Origin: Clostridium transplantifaecale
GTDB taxonomy: Bacteria; Bacillota; Clostridia; Lachnospirales; Lachnospiraceae
Length of the DNA: 64,000 nt
Assembly (NCBI RefSeq): GCF_900626075.1
Contig: NZ_UYZY01000002.1
Location: 620,001 to 684,000, forward strand
Direction: 5' to 3'
Of the stretch, positions 45,720 to 55,014 are shown in pieces. The notes under the pieces are model-generated. The model did not search any database, had not been told where the DNA came from, and worked only from the letters and a program-made list of their open reading frames with translations. A program made the translations under genes and the position numbers. The stretch's first letter is position 1; each line of letters opens with the position of its first letter.

Positions 45720-45762
45720 GTTTTATAATAATTAAGAAGTGAAAATATAATTATTATAAAAC
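45720..45762 (-). promoter_or_regulatory. Candidate activator binding site: 15-bp inverted repeat
   Basis: GTTTTATAATAATTA (45720-45734) and its exact complement (45748-45762) flank a 13-nt spacer. The dyad lies about 155-195 bp upstream of the -24/-12 promoter on the minus strand, a typical enhancer position for the activator encoded at 46435. The gap 45511-45907 also holds a 10-bp perfect dyad, GAAATATACC/GGTATATTTC (45815-45844), near the GNAT-like gene, and no other recognisable gene. Confidence 0.55.
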
Positions 45763-45907
45763 TATTTTAATGTTAATATTGTTATGTTTTGAGCTTAATG
45801 TTATAGTGAAGGTAGAAATATACCGTCATTAAATGGTATATTTCTATAATTCTGTTTATCATCGTAGAGTAAACCGATATTTGGAGTAAGGGAGGGGAAA
45901 ATTATAT

Positions 45908-46429
45908 ATGGAGATTTTTAATATGACGCGGGAACGCATTCCTGCAGTGGCAGAGCTGATGAGCACGATAAAACCGGAGTGGTGGGATTATGAAGGCGCC
46001 TATGGTCAGCTGAGTGATATCAATGAGTCCATTAAAACAATCGGATGGTATATGGGGGAAGATGCAGAACATCCCGCGGGCTGGATTCTCTGCAGGGAGC
46101 TTGTGGGACTCCGGGCAATCGAGCTGGAATGCAGCGGTTTCAACGACAACGGGGTATTTAAGCTCGAACATAAACTGGGACGGTTGATCGATACGGCGGC
46201 AGGATATGCAAGGGGAAAGGGGTATTTGACATTCAGAAACGGCATCAGTTCCGTTGGTTTTAATATTCATGGAAAGAAGATTGACAATATTGCCGATGCC
46301 ATCCGTGATCTCAAATGTGACAGAGTCGATTACAGGTGGATGCTGGATTATGGATTCAGGGTGATCGGGATTCAGCCTAATGCCTATGAAAAGGGGTTCC
46401 ATCTGATTATGATGGCAAAGGAGATATAA
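45908..46429 (+). CDS. GNAT-like acetyltransferase
   Basis: A 173-residue protein whose layout suggests the GNAT fold: an N-terminal MEIFNMTRERIPAVAELMST helix, AGWILCRELVGLRAIELECSG strands, a helix LGRLIDTAAGYARGKGYLTF at the acetyl-CoA-binding position and a C-terminal YGFRVIGIQPNAYEKGFHLI strand pair. The canonical R/Q-x-x-G-x-G/A loop is not clear, so the fold call is tentative. GGGAGGGG lies upstream of the ATG. It ends 5 bp before the sigma-54 activator, so the two are co-transcribed and it may modify or sense a substrate of the gamma-glutamyl locus; that is inference. Confidence 0.6.
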   Translation: MEIFNMTRERIPAVAELMSTIKPEWWDYEGAYGQLSDINESIKTIGWYMGEDAEHPAGWILCRELVGLRAIELECSGFNDNGVFKLEHKLGRLIDTAAGYARGKGYLTFRNGISSVGFNIHGKKIDNIADAIRDLKCDRVDYRWMLDYGFRVIGIQPNAYEKGFHLIMMAKEI

Positions 46430-46434
46430 ACCAT

Positions 46435-48600
46435 ATGAAAAAAATGGTGTTATTTACATACCGGCCGGAAATAGGGAAAATTTACTATGATGATCTCTGC
46501 ATTCTTTTTGGAGAATACATGGAGATCTACACATGTTCCCTGAACAAGGAGGAGCCTTCCAGGGAACAGCTGGCCCATGCCGATATTGTGCTGGTAAGTA
46601 ATGCGGAAATCATTAATAAAATCCACTATTTGATCGAAGAGCAGACAAAAATTGTGACGATTGATTTCAGCTACCCGGAGATGAATATTGAACAGATGAG
46701 AAAGTACCCGGCCGGCACCTATGCCCTGATGTGCTTTGATCTGTTTGTGTGCAGAAAAATGGTCAATCTGTTATATGAACAGGGAATTAATAATTTTATC
46801 TGGATCTTTCCTCAGGAGAATGGTGAGGTTCCCACTTCTGGTTATGATGTGGTGGTAATGGATGATTATTCTCCGCATCTTGTGCGGAAGGATAAAACGA
46901 TCATGAGTTTGGGAAAGAGAAAGATTGCATTCTCGACTCTTCTTAAAATTGCCCAGGAGGCAGATATCTTTAATAAGGAGCTGGAAAATGAGCTATTCCG
47001 GTACAGCTACAGTTATAAAGGCGCATCAACGCTGGTTAATACGATATACAGTGATATGTCCTCCTTTCATTTACAGATAAAAATGATACTTAATTATATA
47101 GACAGCGGAATTGTAATACTGAGTGACCGGCATGAGATTATTGAATATAATACGCGGTTTATGGATATGTTTCACGTTACCGGGGAACTGTACGGGAAAA
47201 AAATTAGAGATGTAGAAGGAGCGGAAGAATTTCTGTCTTATATTAACAAAGGTAAGGCTGTGCGTAATGAACTGATCGTTTATCCGGACGGGAAATCCTC
47301 CCTTGTTTTCAATATGGAGTGCATTGTAAAGGGGAATAACCAGGGATGTATTTATATGCTGATACTTCAGGAGGCAGAGGAGATTGAGAACAAGAGCCAT
47401 TCACTGAAACGTCAGCTCAGCATGAAGGGATACACATCCAAATACCGTTTTTCCGATATTAAAACAGAGAGTCCGGTTATGATTTCATGTATTAAGAAAG
47501 CAGAGAAGATTGCCAGGATTGATAAAACCACATTGGTGATGGGGGAGAGTGGAACAGGAAAGGAACTGATGGCTCAGTCACTTCATTCGGCGTCCAGCAG
47601 AAGAAATTATCCCTTCGTCAGCATCAACTGTGCGGCAATTCCGTCATCTCTGCTGGAGAGCGAGTTATTCGGTTACGTGGAGGGAGCATTTACCGGTTCT
47701 AAAAAAGGTGGCAAGATCGGGCTGTTTGAAATGGCAAATTACGGAACCCTGTTTCTCGATGAGATAGGGGAGGCATCCCTGGAAGTACAGTCCAAACTCC
47801 TGCGCGCCATTGAAACAAAGGAGATAATGCGCCTTGGGGGAGACAAAATCACTTCTGTAGATGTGCGGATTATCGCCGCGACGAACCAGAATCTGAAAGA
47901 ACTGGTGGATAAGAAGGAATTCCGTCTGGATCTTTATTACAGGCTGAATTCAATTATTATTAAAATACCGCCTCTGCGGGAGAGAAAGGAAGATATCCGT
48001 TATCTGGCCGAATATTTTGTATACAATGAGATTCATAAGAAACGGCAGGTGGAAGACGAACTGTGGAATTTCATGGAGCGCTATACCTGGGAGGGAAATG
48101 TGCGGGAGCTGAGAAATGTCATGGAATATATGGTGAACATTACGGATGCGCCGCTTAAGATATCCGATCTTCCCGACTATATCAGGGATGAGATGGAAGA
48201 GAGCGGACTGGAAATCAGGACGGTATTCCAGAAAAATCAAAACCGGGAGCAGGAAGAATTTGCGCGGGTAAACGGGAAAGCTGGCAAGGAAGAAAATACA
48301 GTTACAGATACAGAAGAAAATTCATCTGAAAATATAGAACGGATCCTGTCTAACCAATATTCCCTGAGAGAAAAAAGATTGATAATGAGAATTCTGTTCC
48401 TGATAGCAGGCGGAGTGAAAAGCAGGAAAGAAATAGGCGCCGGACTGGATGCGGCGGAGGACGGATGCACCGGTTATAAACTGAAGAAAATCCTTGAAAA
48501 TCTGCGAAGTTTGGGACTTATTTCCTTTTCCAGGGGGCCGGAGGGGATTATTCTGGAAAAAAAGGGCAGGGAATTTATAAAAACACGCGAAAAATCTTGA
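46435..48600 (+). CDS. Sigma-54-dependent activator, PAS-AAA+-winged helix (second copy)
   Basis: A 721-residue activator. Residues 1 to about 210 are an unrecognised sensory domain (MKKMVLFTYRPEIGKIYYDD). About 220-310 look like a PAS domain (LNYIDSGIVILSDRHEIIEY). About 355-590 are AAA+: Walker A GESGTGKE, the sigma-54 loop GAFTGS (usual form GAFTGA), Walker B GTLFLDEIGE and AATNQNLKELV. The C-terminus (about 640-720) looks like a winged helix (LREKRLIMRILFLIAGGVKS) after a polar linker. It is related to the activator at 27587 in domain order and AAA+ sequence. It likely drives the divergent gltS-like/ggt operon. Confidence 0.88.
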   Translation: MKKMVLFTYRPEIGKIYYDDLCILFGEYMEIYTCSLNKEEPSREQLAHADIVLVSNAEIINKIHYLIEEQTKIVTIDFSYPEMNIEQMRKYPAGTYALMCFDLFVCRKMVNLLYEQGINNFIWIFPQENGEVPTSGYDVVVMDDYSPHLVRKDKTIMSLGKRKIAFSTLLKIAQEADIFNKELENELFRYSYSYKGASTLVNTIYSDMSSFHLQIKMILNYIDSGIVILSDRHEIIEYNTRFMDMFHVTGELYGKKIRDVEGAEEFLSYINKGKAVRNELIVYPDGKSSLVFNMECIVKGNNQGCIYMLILQEAEEIENKSHSLKRQLSMKGYTSKYRFSDIKTESPVMISCIKKAEKIARIDKTTLVMGESGTGKELMAQSLHSASSRRNYPFVSINCAAIPSSLLESELFGYVEGAFTGSKKGGKIGLFEMANYGTLFLDEIGEASLEVQSKLLRAIETKEIMRLGGDKITSVDVRIIAATNQNLKELVDKKEFRLDLYYRLNSIIIKIPPLRERKEDIRYLAEYFVYNEIHKKRQVEDELWNFMERYTWEGNVRELRNVMEYMVNITDAPLKISDLPDYIRDEMEESGLEIRTVFQKNQNREQEEFARVNGKAGKEENTVTDTEENSSENIERILSNQYSLREKRLIMRILFLIAGGVKSRKEIGAGLDAAEDGCTGYKLKKILENLRSLGLISFSRGPEGIILEKKGREFIKTREKS

Positions 48601-48608
48601 TTTTCTTA

Positions 48609-48637
48609 TTGACGAAGTGATTTTTCTTCTATATAAT
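48609..48637 (+). promoter_or_regulatory. rpmH promoter
   Basis: TTGACG (48609-48614), a 17-bp spacer and TATAAT (48632-48637), a near-consensus sigma-A promoter. It begins 8 bp after the stop of the activator gene and would produce a leader of about 80 nt before rpmH. Confidence 0.85.
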
Positions 48638-48723
48638 TGAGAAGATGTTTAATTTAGAATAGTCTAACTATGTTAAGATGATTTTTCTGAAGATATATTA
48701 GAGTACAAGGAGGTGTTTGCAAT

Positions 48724-48858
48724 ATGAAGATGACATTTCAGCCTAAAACAAGACAGAGAGCGAAAGTTCACGGCTTCAGAGCTAGAATGAGCAGCGCAGG
48801 CGGAAGAAAGATTCTGGCTGCAAGAAGAGCAAAAGGAAGAGCAAGATTATCTGCTTAA
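48724..48858 (+). CDS. rpmH: 50S ribosomal protein L34
   Basis: A 44-residue basic protein: [18 protein letters not shown], then [20 protein letters not shown] and RARLSA. It is the full-length L34 of the large ribosomal subunit. AAGGAGGTG lies upstream of the ATG. It starts the rpmH-rnpA-yidD-yidC-jag block divergent from the dnaA side of the origin region, the order conserved in most bacteria. Confidence 0.97.
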   Translation: MKMTFQPKTRQRAKVHGFRARMSSAGGRKILAARRAKGRARLSA

Positions 48859-48866
48859 TGAACCAG

Positions 48867-48896
48867 GGCCGCAATTTTGATTGTGGCCTTTTGTTT
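48867..48896 (+). terminator. Hairpin terminator or attenuator between rpmH and rnpA
   Basis: GGCCGCAA pairs with TTGTGGCC (one G-T pair) around a 6-nt loop and is followed by TTTTGTTT. It lies 8 bp after the rpmH stop. It would lower rnpA expression relative to rpmH, a familiar arrangement. Confidence 0.7.
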
Positions 48897-48918
48897 ATTG
48901 AATATGAAAACATGAAAT

Positions 48919-49275
48919 ATGAAGAAATTTAATTCGATTAAAAAAAACAACGATTTTCAGAAAGTTTACAGGACGGGGAAATCATATGCCAACCGGCTTT
49001 TAATCATGTATGTAATGAGAGCGGAGAGGGAAGACACAAGGATAGGAATATCCGTAAGTAAAAAGGTCGGGAACAGCGTTGTACGCCATCATGTTACAAG
49101 ACTCGTGAGAGAGAGCTACAGGCTCAACAAAGACAAAGTAAAGACAGGGTTAGACATCGTCGTTGTAGCGAGAGCTGCAGCAAAAGATTCAGATTTCAAA
49201 AAAATCGAAAGTGCATATATGCACTTGTGCGGACTTCATAACATATTAGAGAATCGAAGTGAGAATATTGATTAA
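48919..49275 (+). CDS. rnpA: Ribonuclease P protein component
   Basis: A 118-residue basic protein that assists the RNase P RNA in 5' tRNA maturation. It shows [19 protein letters not shown] at the N-terminus and the RNR-type motif [20 protein letters not shown] with RLVRESYR. The length is standard. The preceding ribosome binding site is weak (GAAAACATGAAAT). The end overlaps the yidD start by 17 bp. Confidence 0.95.
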   Translation: MKKFNSIKKNNDFQKVYRTGKSYANRLLIMYVMRAEREDTRIGISVSKKVGNSVVRHHVTRLVRESYRLNKDKVKTGLDIVVVARAAAKDSDFKKIESAYMHLCGLHNILENRSENID

Positions 49276-49480
49276 AAAAATCTTTATAATGATGATTCGG
49301 GGGTATCAGAAATTTATTTCCCCGCTTACAGGACCTCACTGCAAGTACACGCCTACCTGCTCTCAATACGCCATTGAGGCAGTACAGAAGTATGGCGCGT
49401 TTAAAGGTATGATTTTGGCCTGCAAAAGGATACTGAGATGTCATCCATTTGCAGAAGGCGGTTATGATCCAGTTCCGTAG
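49259..49480 (+). CDS. yidD: Membrane protein insertion efficiency factor YidD
   Basis: A 73-residue protein with the family signature [38 protein letters not shown] and [19 protein letters not shown]. YidD sits at the inner face of the membrane and aids YidC-dependent insertion. The start is a GTG at 49259 inside rnpA; the amphipathic N-terminus ([12 protein letters not shown]) fits the family. It lies 19 bp before yidC. Confidence 0.94.
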   Translation: MRILIKKIFIMMIRGYQKFISPLTGPHCKYTPTCSQYAIEAVQKYGAFKGMILACKRILRCHPFAEGGYDPVP

Positions 49481-49499
49481 AGGATGAGGAGGTAATTCA

Positions 49500-50744
49500 T
49501 TGGAATTTATAGTAGCTACTAAGGCGGGGTCCATTATGGGGCCGATTATCAGCCTGTTTGGGTACATCATGGACTTTCTGTTTCGGATCACCAGTTCTTT
49601 TGGTATCTTAAATCTCGGTCTTTGTATTATCCTTTTTACAATTATTACAAAATTGCTTTTATTTCCGCTGACGATCAAACAGCAGAAATCGTCAAAACTG
49701 ATGTCTCTTATGAATCCTGAAATTCAGGCGGTTCAGAAGAGGTACAAGGGTAAAACAGATCAGACATCCATGGCAAAGCAGCAGGTGGAGATGCAGGCCA
49801 TCTATGAAAAATATGGTTCCAGTCCGACTGCGGGCTGTCTTCCCATGTTAATTCAGTTTCCAATCATCATTGCATTATACCGTGTTATCTACAATATCCC
49901 TGCCTATGTTCCGTCGGTAAGGGTGTTCTTCGATAACGTAGTGGAACCGCTGCAGAAACAGCCGGATTTTATTAACAAAATCGCAGAAATCGCCAACAGC
50001 TATGGTTTAGCAATTGATAAAGTAGACTATACGAATGCAGACAAGGTTGTAGATTTATTATATAAATTCACACCTGCCAACTGGCAGCATCTCGGAGAAT
50101 TATTCCCTCAGATTTCAACTGTAATTGCCGACAATGCAGGCAAGATTGAACAGATGAACTCCTTCCTGGGAATCAACCTGGCAACACAGCCGTTTACGGG
50201 ATTCACCAACATTACAATCGCATGGCTTATCCCGATTCTGGCAGGTCTTACACAGTGGTTCTCCACAAAACTTATGAACACCAACCAGCAGATGGATCCT
50301 GATGCGCCTGGTGCACAGACAATGAATACCATGATGATGACAATGCCTCTGGTATCCGTATTCTTCTGTTTCACATTCCCGGCAGCGATCGGTATTTACT
50401 GGGTAGTGCAGGGTGCGTTCCAGATTGTACAGCAGCTGGCTGTAAACTCTTACATGAACAAAGTGGATATGGACGAGCTCATCCAGAAGAACGTCGAGAA
50501 GATGAATAAGAAGCGCGCCAAGAAGGGACTTCCCCCGGCAAAGGTGAACCAGAACGCCAGCGTTAATCTTAAGAATATCCAGGCTCAGACAGAAAAAGAA
50601 GAAGCAATAAGACAGGAAAAAATGTCAAAGACCGACAAACTGGTGAAGGAGTCAACGGAGTATTACAATTCCGATCCGAAACCTGGAAGCCTTGCATCCA
50701 AGGCAAAAATGGTGCAGAAGTATAACGAGAAGCACAACAAGTAG
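49500..50744 (+). CDS. yidC: Membrane protein insertase YidC/OxaA (TTG start)
   Basis: A 414-residue insertase. It has a first membrane segment (MGPIISLFGYIMDFLFRI), the conserved ILNLGLCIILFTIITKLLLF, the cytoplasmic KQQKSSKLMSLMNPEIQAVQ helix pair, the Arg-equivalent groove region and five membrane segments overall, plus an inserted region (about 140-220) and a Lys/Gln-rich C-terminal tail (from about 325). AGGAGG lies 7 nt upstream of the TTG start codon. It folds and inserts membrane proteins with SecYEG and YidD. Confidence 0.95.
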   Translation: MEFIVATKAGSIMGPIISLFGYIMDFLFRITSSFGILNLGLCIILFTIITKLLLFPLTIKQQKSSKLMSLMNPEIQAVQKRYKGKTDQTSMAKQQVEMQAIYEKYGSSPTAGCLPMLIQFPIIIALYRVIYNIPAYVPSVRVFFDNVVEPLQKQPDFINKIAEIANSYGLAIDKVDYTNADKVVDLLYKFTPANWQHLGELFPQISTVIADNAGKIEQMNSFLGINLATQPFTGFTNITIAWLIPILAGLTQWFSTKLMNTNQQMDPDAPGAQTMNTMMMTMPLVSVFFCFTFPAAIGIYWVVQGAFQIVQQLAVNSYMNKVDMDELIQKNVEKMNKKRAKKGLPPAKVNQNASVNLKNIQAQTEKEEAIRQEKMSKTDKLVKESTEYYNSDPKPGSLASKAKMVQKYNEKHNK

Positions 50745-50756
50745 GAGGGGTGCCGT

Positions 50757-51461
50757 ATGGATATGATAACAGTTACCGCAAAAACAGTAGATGAAGCAGT
50801 GACAAAAGCACTGATTGAACTTGAGACAACCAGCGATAAGTTAACATATGAGGTAGTTGAAAAGGGAAGTGCAGGATTCCTCGGCATTGGTTCCAAACCG
50901 GCCATTATCCGTGCAAAGAAGAAGGAAACACTTCAGGATAAAGCGATTGAATTCCTTGAGCAGGTATTTGACGCAATGAATATGGCGGTTGATATCAGCG
51001 TAGAGTACAATGAGACGGAAAAAGAGATGAGTGTGAACCTGAAAGGTGAGGATATGGGCATCCTGATCGGTAAAAGAGGACAGACACTCGATTCTTTACA
51101 GTATCTTGTAAGCCTTGTTGTAAACAAATCCACCGGTGACTATATCCGTGTAAAACTGGACACGGAGAATTACCGTGAGAGAAGAAAAGAAACGCTGGAG
51201 ACCCTTGCCAAAAACATTGCCTATAAAGTGAAAAGGACAAAACGTTCCGTATCCCTGGAGCCGATGAATCCTTATGAGAGACGTATCATTCATGCCGCTC
51301 TTCAGAATGACAAATATGTTGTGACGAGAAGCGACGGTGAAGAGCCGTTCAGACATGTTATTATTTCTTTAAAGAGAGAAAACAGAAGAGATAGAAACGA
51401 CAGATATGACAGAAGCGACAGAACTGAAAGAGCAGACAGAACTGACAGAAGTGAAAAGTAA
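50757..51461 (+). CDS. jag: RNA-binding protein Jag/KhpB
   Basis: A 234-residue protein with three expected domains: Jag-N (ITVTAKTVDEAVTKALIELE, then SAGFLGIGSKPAII), a KH domain (GILIGKRGQTLDSLQYLVSL) and an R3H domain (MNPYERRIIHAALQNDKYVV, TRSDGEEPFRHVII). The C-terminus is an Arg/Asp repeat tail (about 205-234) of the RNDRYDRSDR type. KhpB-type proteins bind RNA with KhpA and affect cell division in streptococci. It follows yidC by 12 bp. Confidence 0.93.
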   Translation: MDMITVTAKTVDEAVTKALIELETTSDKLTYEVVEKGSAGFLGIGSKPAIIRAKKKETLQDKAIEFLEQVFDAMNMAVDISVEYNETEKEMSVNLKGEDMGILIGKRGQTLDSLQYLVSLVVNKSTGDYIRVKLDTENYRERRKETLETLAKNIAYKVKRTKRSVSLEPMNPYERRIIHAALQNDKYVVTRSDGEEPFRHVIISLKRENRRDRNDRYDRSDRTERADRTDRSEK

Positions 51462-51481
51462 GTTATAAGCTGTGATATAAA

Positions 51482-51536
51482 AAATGTTCAAATAGATGTC
51501 TTTTTACAAAAAAGCCCCTGTTTGAACATTTTTTTA
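51482..51536 (+). terminator. Intrinsic terminator after jag
   Basis: AAATGTTCAAA (51482-51492) pairs perfectly with TTTGAACATTT (51521-51531) and is followed by TTTTT. The loop is 28 nt. It closes the rpmH-jag block 20 bp after the jag stop; mnmE then needs its own promoter in 51537-51616, where I see no clear one. Confidence 0.8.
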
Positions 51537-51630
51537 AATCAGAATATAATCAGAATCAATGTAAAAATTAAAGTGAGGATTGAAATCCGGCATCTTCTAA
51601 AATTCTGTGAAAAATTGAGGAATGAAAAAT

Positions 51631-53010
51631 ATGATGACTTCAGATACAATAGCCGCCATTGCGACGGCGCTTACAAATTCGGGAATTGGTATCATAAGAG
51701 TCAGCGGAAATGAAGCATTTGATATTGTAGATAAAATATTCCGCCCTAAGAATAAAAAGAAGAAATTAAAAGAGGAAAAAACATATACCGTCCACTATGG
51801 ACATATTTGTGACGGTGATGAGATAATAGATGAGGTTTTGGCAATTGTAATGAGAGGACCGCACAGCTATACTGCCGAAGATACGGTGGAGATAGACTGC
51901 CACGGCGGTGTCCTTGTCATGAAAAAAATACTGGAAACGGTAATCAAATACGGCGCCAGGATGGCAGAGCCGGGCGAGTTTACCAAACGTGCCTTTTTAA
52001 ATGGAAGAATTGATCTTTCCCAGGCCGAAGCGGTCATTGACGTTATTAACTCTAAAAATAATTATGCCTTGAAGAGTTCTGTCAGCCAGCTTAGTGGAGC
52101 GATGTCAAAAAAAGTAAAAGATCTCAGGGAAAAACTTCTCTATGAGATTGCCTTTATTGAATCGGCACTTGACGATCCGGAACATATTTCCCTGGAGGGA
52201 TATCCCGAAAAATTGAAAAAAACGGTTACTATCCTGGAGGGAGAACTTAATAAAGCGCTTTCCTCATTTGACAGCGGCAGAGTTTTGTCCGAGGGAATCA
52301 GGACCGTAATTCTGGGTAAGCCAAACGCAGGTAAATCCTCTCTGATGAACGTACTGGTAGGGGAGGAGAGGGCGATTGTGACGGATATAGCAGGAACAAC
52401 CAGGGATACTCTGGAGGAAAATATCCGCCTGCATGGAATCAGCCTGAATATCGTGGACACCGCAGGAATCCGTGATACAGAGGACGTCGTGGAGAAAATC
52501 GGGGTGGACAAGGCCAGGGCTAATGCGGATGACGCAGACCTGATTATCTATGTCGTGGACGGCTCATGTCCTCTGGATGAAAATGATTACCAGATTATGG
52601 AGCTGATTAAAGGCCGCAAATCGATCGTTCTTTTAAATAAGACAGATCTCGAAACGGTTCTTACACCGGGGGAGGTTGAGAGAAGAACCGGCAATGAGGT
52701 GATTGCCGTATCGGCCAAGGAGCAGAGAGGGATCGATCTTCTGGAACAGAAGGTGAAAGATCTGTTTTTAAATGGTGAGATTGATTTTAACGATGAGCTT
52801 ATGATCACGAATGTAAGACACAAAACCGCGATGAGCGAGGCGTTAAAGAGCCTTGAACTGGTGGAGCAGAGTATAGAGGATCAGATGCCGGAAGATTTTT
52901 ATTCCATTGATTTAATGAATGCCTATGAACAGCTCGGAACGATTGTGGGAGAGTCGCTGGAAGATGATTTGGTAAATGAGATCTTCAGTAAGTTCTGTAT
53001 GGGGAAATAA
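51631..53010 (+). CDS. mnmE: tRNA modification GTPase MnmE
   Basis: A 459-residue GTPase that, with MnmG, makes the cmnm5 modification at U34 of tRNAs. It has DTIAAIATALTNSGIGIIRV at the N-terminus, GEFTKRAFLNGRIDLSQAEA, the G1 motif GKPNAGKSSLMN, G2/G3 GTTRDT and DTAGIRDTED, NKTD, and the C-terminal CMGK with the catalytic Cys. The start is set at ATG 51631, 10 nt after GAGG; the ATG at 51622 lies only 1 nt after it. The 459-residue length matches the family. Confidence 0.96.
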   Translation: MMTSDTIAAIATALTNSGIGIIRVSGNEAFDIVDKIFRPKNKKKKLKEEKTYTVHYGHICDGDEIIDEVLAIVMRGPHSYTAEDTVEIDCHGGVLVMKKILETVIKYGARMAEPGEFTKRAFLNGRIDLSQAEAVIDVINSKNNYALKSSVSQLSGAMSKKVKDLREKLLYEIAFIESALDDPEHISLEGYPEKLKKTVTILEGELNKALSSFDSGRVLSEGIRTVILGKPNAGKSSLMNVLVGEERAIVTDIAGTTRDTLEENIRLHGISLNIVDTAGIRDTEDVVEKIGVDKARANADDADLIIYVVDGSCPLDENDYQIMELIKGRKSIVLLNKTDLETVLTPGEVERRTGNEVIAVSAKEQRGIDLLEQKVKDLFLNGEIDFNDELMITNVRHKTAMSEALKSLELVEQSIEDQMPEDFYSIDLMNAYEQLGTIVGESLEDDLVNEIFSKFCMGK

Positions 53011-53082
53011 GCGGATTTGATCGTAAAAGTAAATGAGGACCATAGCATTAAAAGCTGTTATTTATAGAAAAGAGGAAGTTAG

Positions 53083-54972
53083 ATGCCGTGTTTAACAGAA
53101 AATTATGATATTGTGGTAGTAGGCGCCGGACACGCGGGATGTGAGGCCGCCCTTGCTGCGGCAAGACTTGGATTTGAGACAATTGTATTTACTGTAAGTG
53201 TGGACAGCATTGCCCTGATGCCCTGTAATCCGAATATAGGAGGAAGTTCCAAAGGCCATCTTGTCAGAGAACTGGATGCTATGGGCGGAGAGATGGGAAA
53301 GACGATTGACAAGACGTTTATCCAGTCGAAAATGCTCAACCAGTCTAAAGGACCTGCCGTACATTCTCTGCGCGCCCAGGCGGACAAACAGGCATATACA
53401 AGACAGATGAGAAATACGTTGGAAAACACGGATCATCTGACCATCAGGCAGGGAGAGGTATGTGAGATTCTGGCTGAAGATGGTAAGGTACGGGGTGTTA
53501 AAACGTTTTCGGGAGCAACCTATTACTGTAAGGCCGTAATCCTGGCTACAGGTACATATCTCAGAGCCAGATGTATATATGGGGATGTGAGTAACCCGAC
53601 GGGGCCGAACGGACTTCAGGCTGCCAACCATCTGACAGATTCGCTGAAGAGCCTGGGAATCGAGATGTACCGGTTTAAAACAGGTACACCGGCCAGAGTA
53701 GATAAGAGAAGTATCGATTTTTCAAAGATGGAAGAGCAGTTTGGGGATGAGAGAGTAGTGCCGTTCTCCTTTTCCACTGATCCGGAGTCTGTACAGAAAG
53801 AACAGGTTTCTTGCTGGCTCACTTATACAAATGACAGCACCCATGAAATTATAAGAGCAAATCTTGATCGCTCGCCACTTTTCTCCGGTGCGATTGAAGG
53901 AACAGGGCCGAGATACTGTCCGTCAATCGAGGACAAGGTGGTGAAATTCCCTGATAAGAACAGGCATCAGGTGTTTGTGGAGCCGGAAGGTCTTTATACA
54001 AATGAAATGTATCTTGCAGGAATGTCCAGCTCCCTGCCGGAAGATGTCCAGTTTGCCATGTACCGGACCGTGTCAGGACTCGAAAATGTCAAAATTGTTC
54101 GAAATGCTTATGCAATTGAGTATGATTGCATCAATTCAAGGCAGTTAAAAGCTTCACTGGAATTTAAAAAGATAGAAGGATTGTTCAGCGGCGGCCAGTT
54201 TAACGGCAGCTCCGGTTATGAGGAGGCTGCGGTTCAGGGATTTATGGCGGGTGTTAATGCAGCCAGAAAGCTTCAGGGTAAGGAACCAATCGTTCTTGAT
54301 CGCTCACAGGCATATATCGGTGTCCTGATCGATGACCTGGTGACGAAAGAGAGCCATGAGCCTTACCGTATGATGACTTCCAGGGCTGAGTACCGCCTGC
54401 TTCTGAGGCAGGATAATGCAGATCTGCGCCTGAGGGCTATAGGCCATGAAATCGGTCTCATAAGCGATGAACAGTATGAGCGCGTCCTCTGGAAGGAAAA
54501 GGATATCGAAGAAGAGGTAAAACGGCTTGAAAAGAAAAGCATTGGAGCGACGAAAGAAGTTCAGGCTTTTCTGGAAAAGAATGGAAGCACGCTGTTAAAG
54601 ACGGGTACGACACTTGCAGAGCTGGTTCGCAGGCCAGAACTCGATTATGTTATGTTAACTGAACTGGATCCCGACAGGCCGGATCTTCCAGATGATGTGG
54701 TTCAGCAGATTAATATTAATATTAAATACGACGGATATATCCGCCGCCAGAAACAGCAGGTAACACAGTTTAAGAAGATGGAAGGCAAAAAGCTGGATGA
54801 GAATTTTGATTATTCAGAGGTAAAGAGCCTGAGAAGAGAAGCAGTCCAGAAGCTGAATCTTTATAAACCAGCTAATATAGGCCAGGCATCCAGAATTTCA
54901 GGGGTTTCGCCTGCCGATATATCGGTGCTGATGGTACATCTGGAGCAGATGAAATACCAGAGGGATAAATAG
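53083..54972 (+). CDS. mnmG: tRNA uridine 5-carboxymethylaminomethyl modification enzyme MnmG (GidA)
   Basis: A 629-residue FAD enzyme, partner of MnmE. It shows the dinucleotide-binding motif [54 protein letters not shown], the [13 protein letters not shown] motif, and the C-terminal [20 protein letters not shown]. The length is typical. AGAGGAAGT lies upstream of the ATG. It follows mnmE by 72 bp and precedes rsmG. Confidence 0.97.
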   Translation: MPCLTENYDIVVVGAGHAGCEAALAAARLGFETIVFTVSVDSIALMPCNPNIGGSSKGHLVRELDAMGGEMGKTIDKTFIQSKMLNQSKGPAVHSLRAQADKQAYTRQMRNTLENTDHLTIRQGEVCEILAEDGKVRGVKTFSGATYYCKAVILATGTYLRARCIYGDVSNPTGPNGLQAANHLTDSLKSLGIEMYRFKTGTPARVDKRSIDFSKMEEQFGDERVVPFSFSTDPESVQKEQVSCWLTYTNDSTHEIIRANLDRSPLFSGAIEGTGPRYCPSIEDKVVKFPDKNRHQVFVEPEGLYTNEMYLAGMSSSLPEDVQFAMYRTVSGLENVKIVRNAYAIEYDCINSRQLKASLEFKKIEGLFSGGQFNGSSGYEEAAVQGFMAGVNAARKLQGKEPIVLDRSQAYIGVLIDDLVTKESHEPYRMMTSRAEYRLLLRQDNADLRLRAIGHEIGLISDEQYERVLWKEKDIEEEVKRLEKKSIGATKEVQAFLEKNGSTLLKTGTTLAELVRRPELDYVMLTELDPDRPDLPDDVVQQININIKYDGYIRRQKQQVTQFKKMEGKKLDENFDYSEVKSLRREAVQKLNLYKPANIGQASRISGVSPADISVLMVHLEQMKYQRDK

Positions 54973-55014
54973 GGAACGAAGCGGTAAAAAGAAGGAAGCA
55001 CATGAGGATATTAT

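Noticed and set aside
51370..51461. Arg/Asp repeat tail of Jag as a frameshift artefact
   Set aside because: The frame is continuous and polar basic tails occur in KhpB-type RNA-binding proteins; the repeat is genuine low complexity.
51462..51630. A separate gene between jag and mnmE
   Set aside because: Only short frames occur; the stretch holds a terminator and AT-rich leader.
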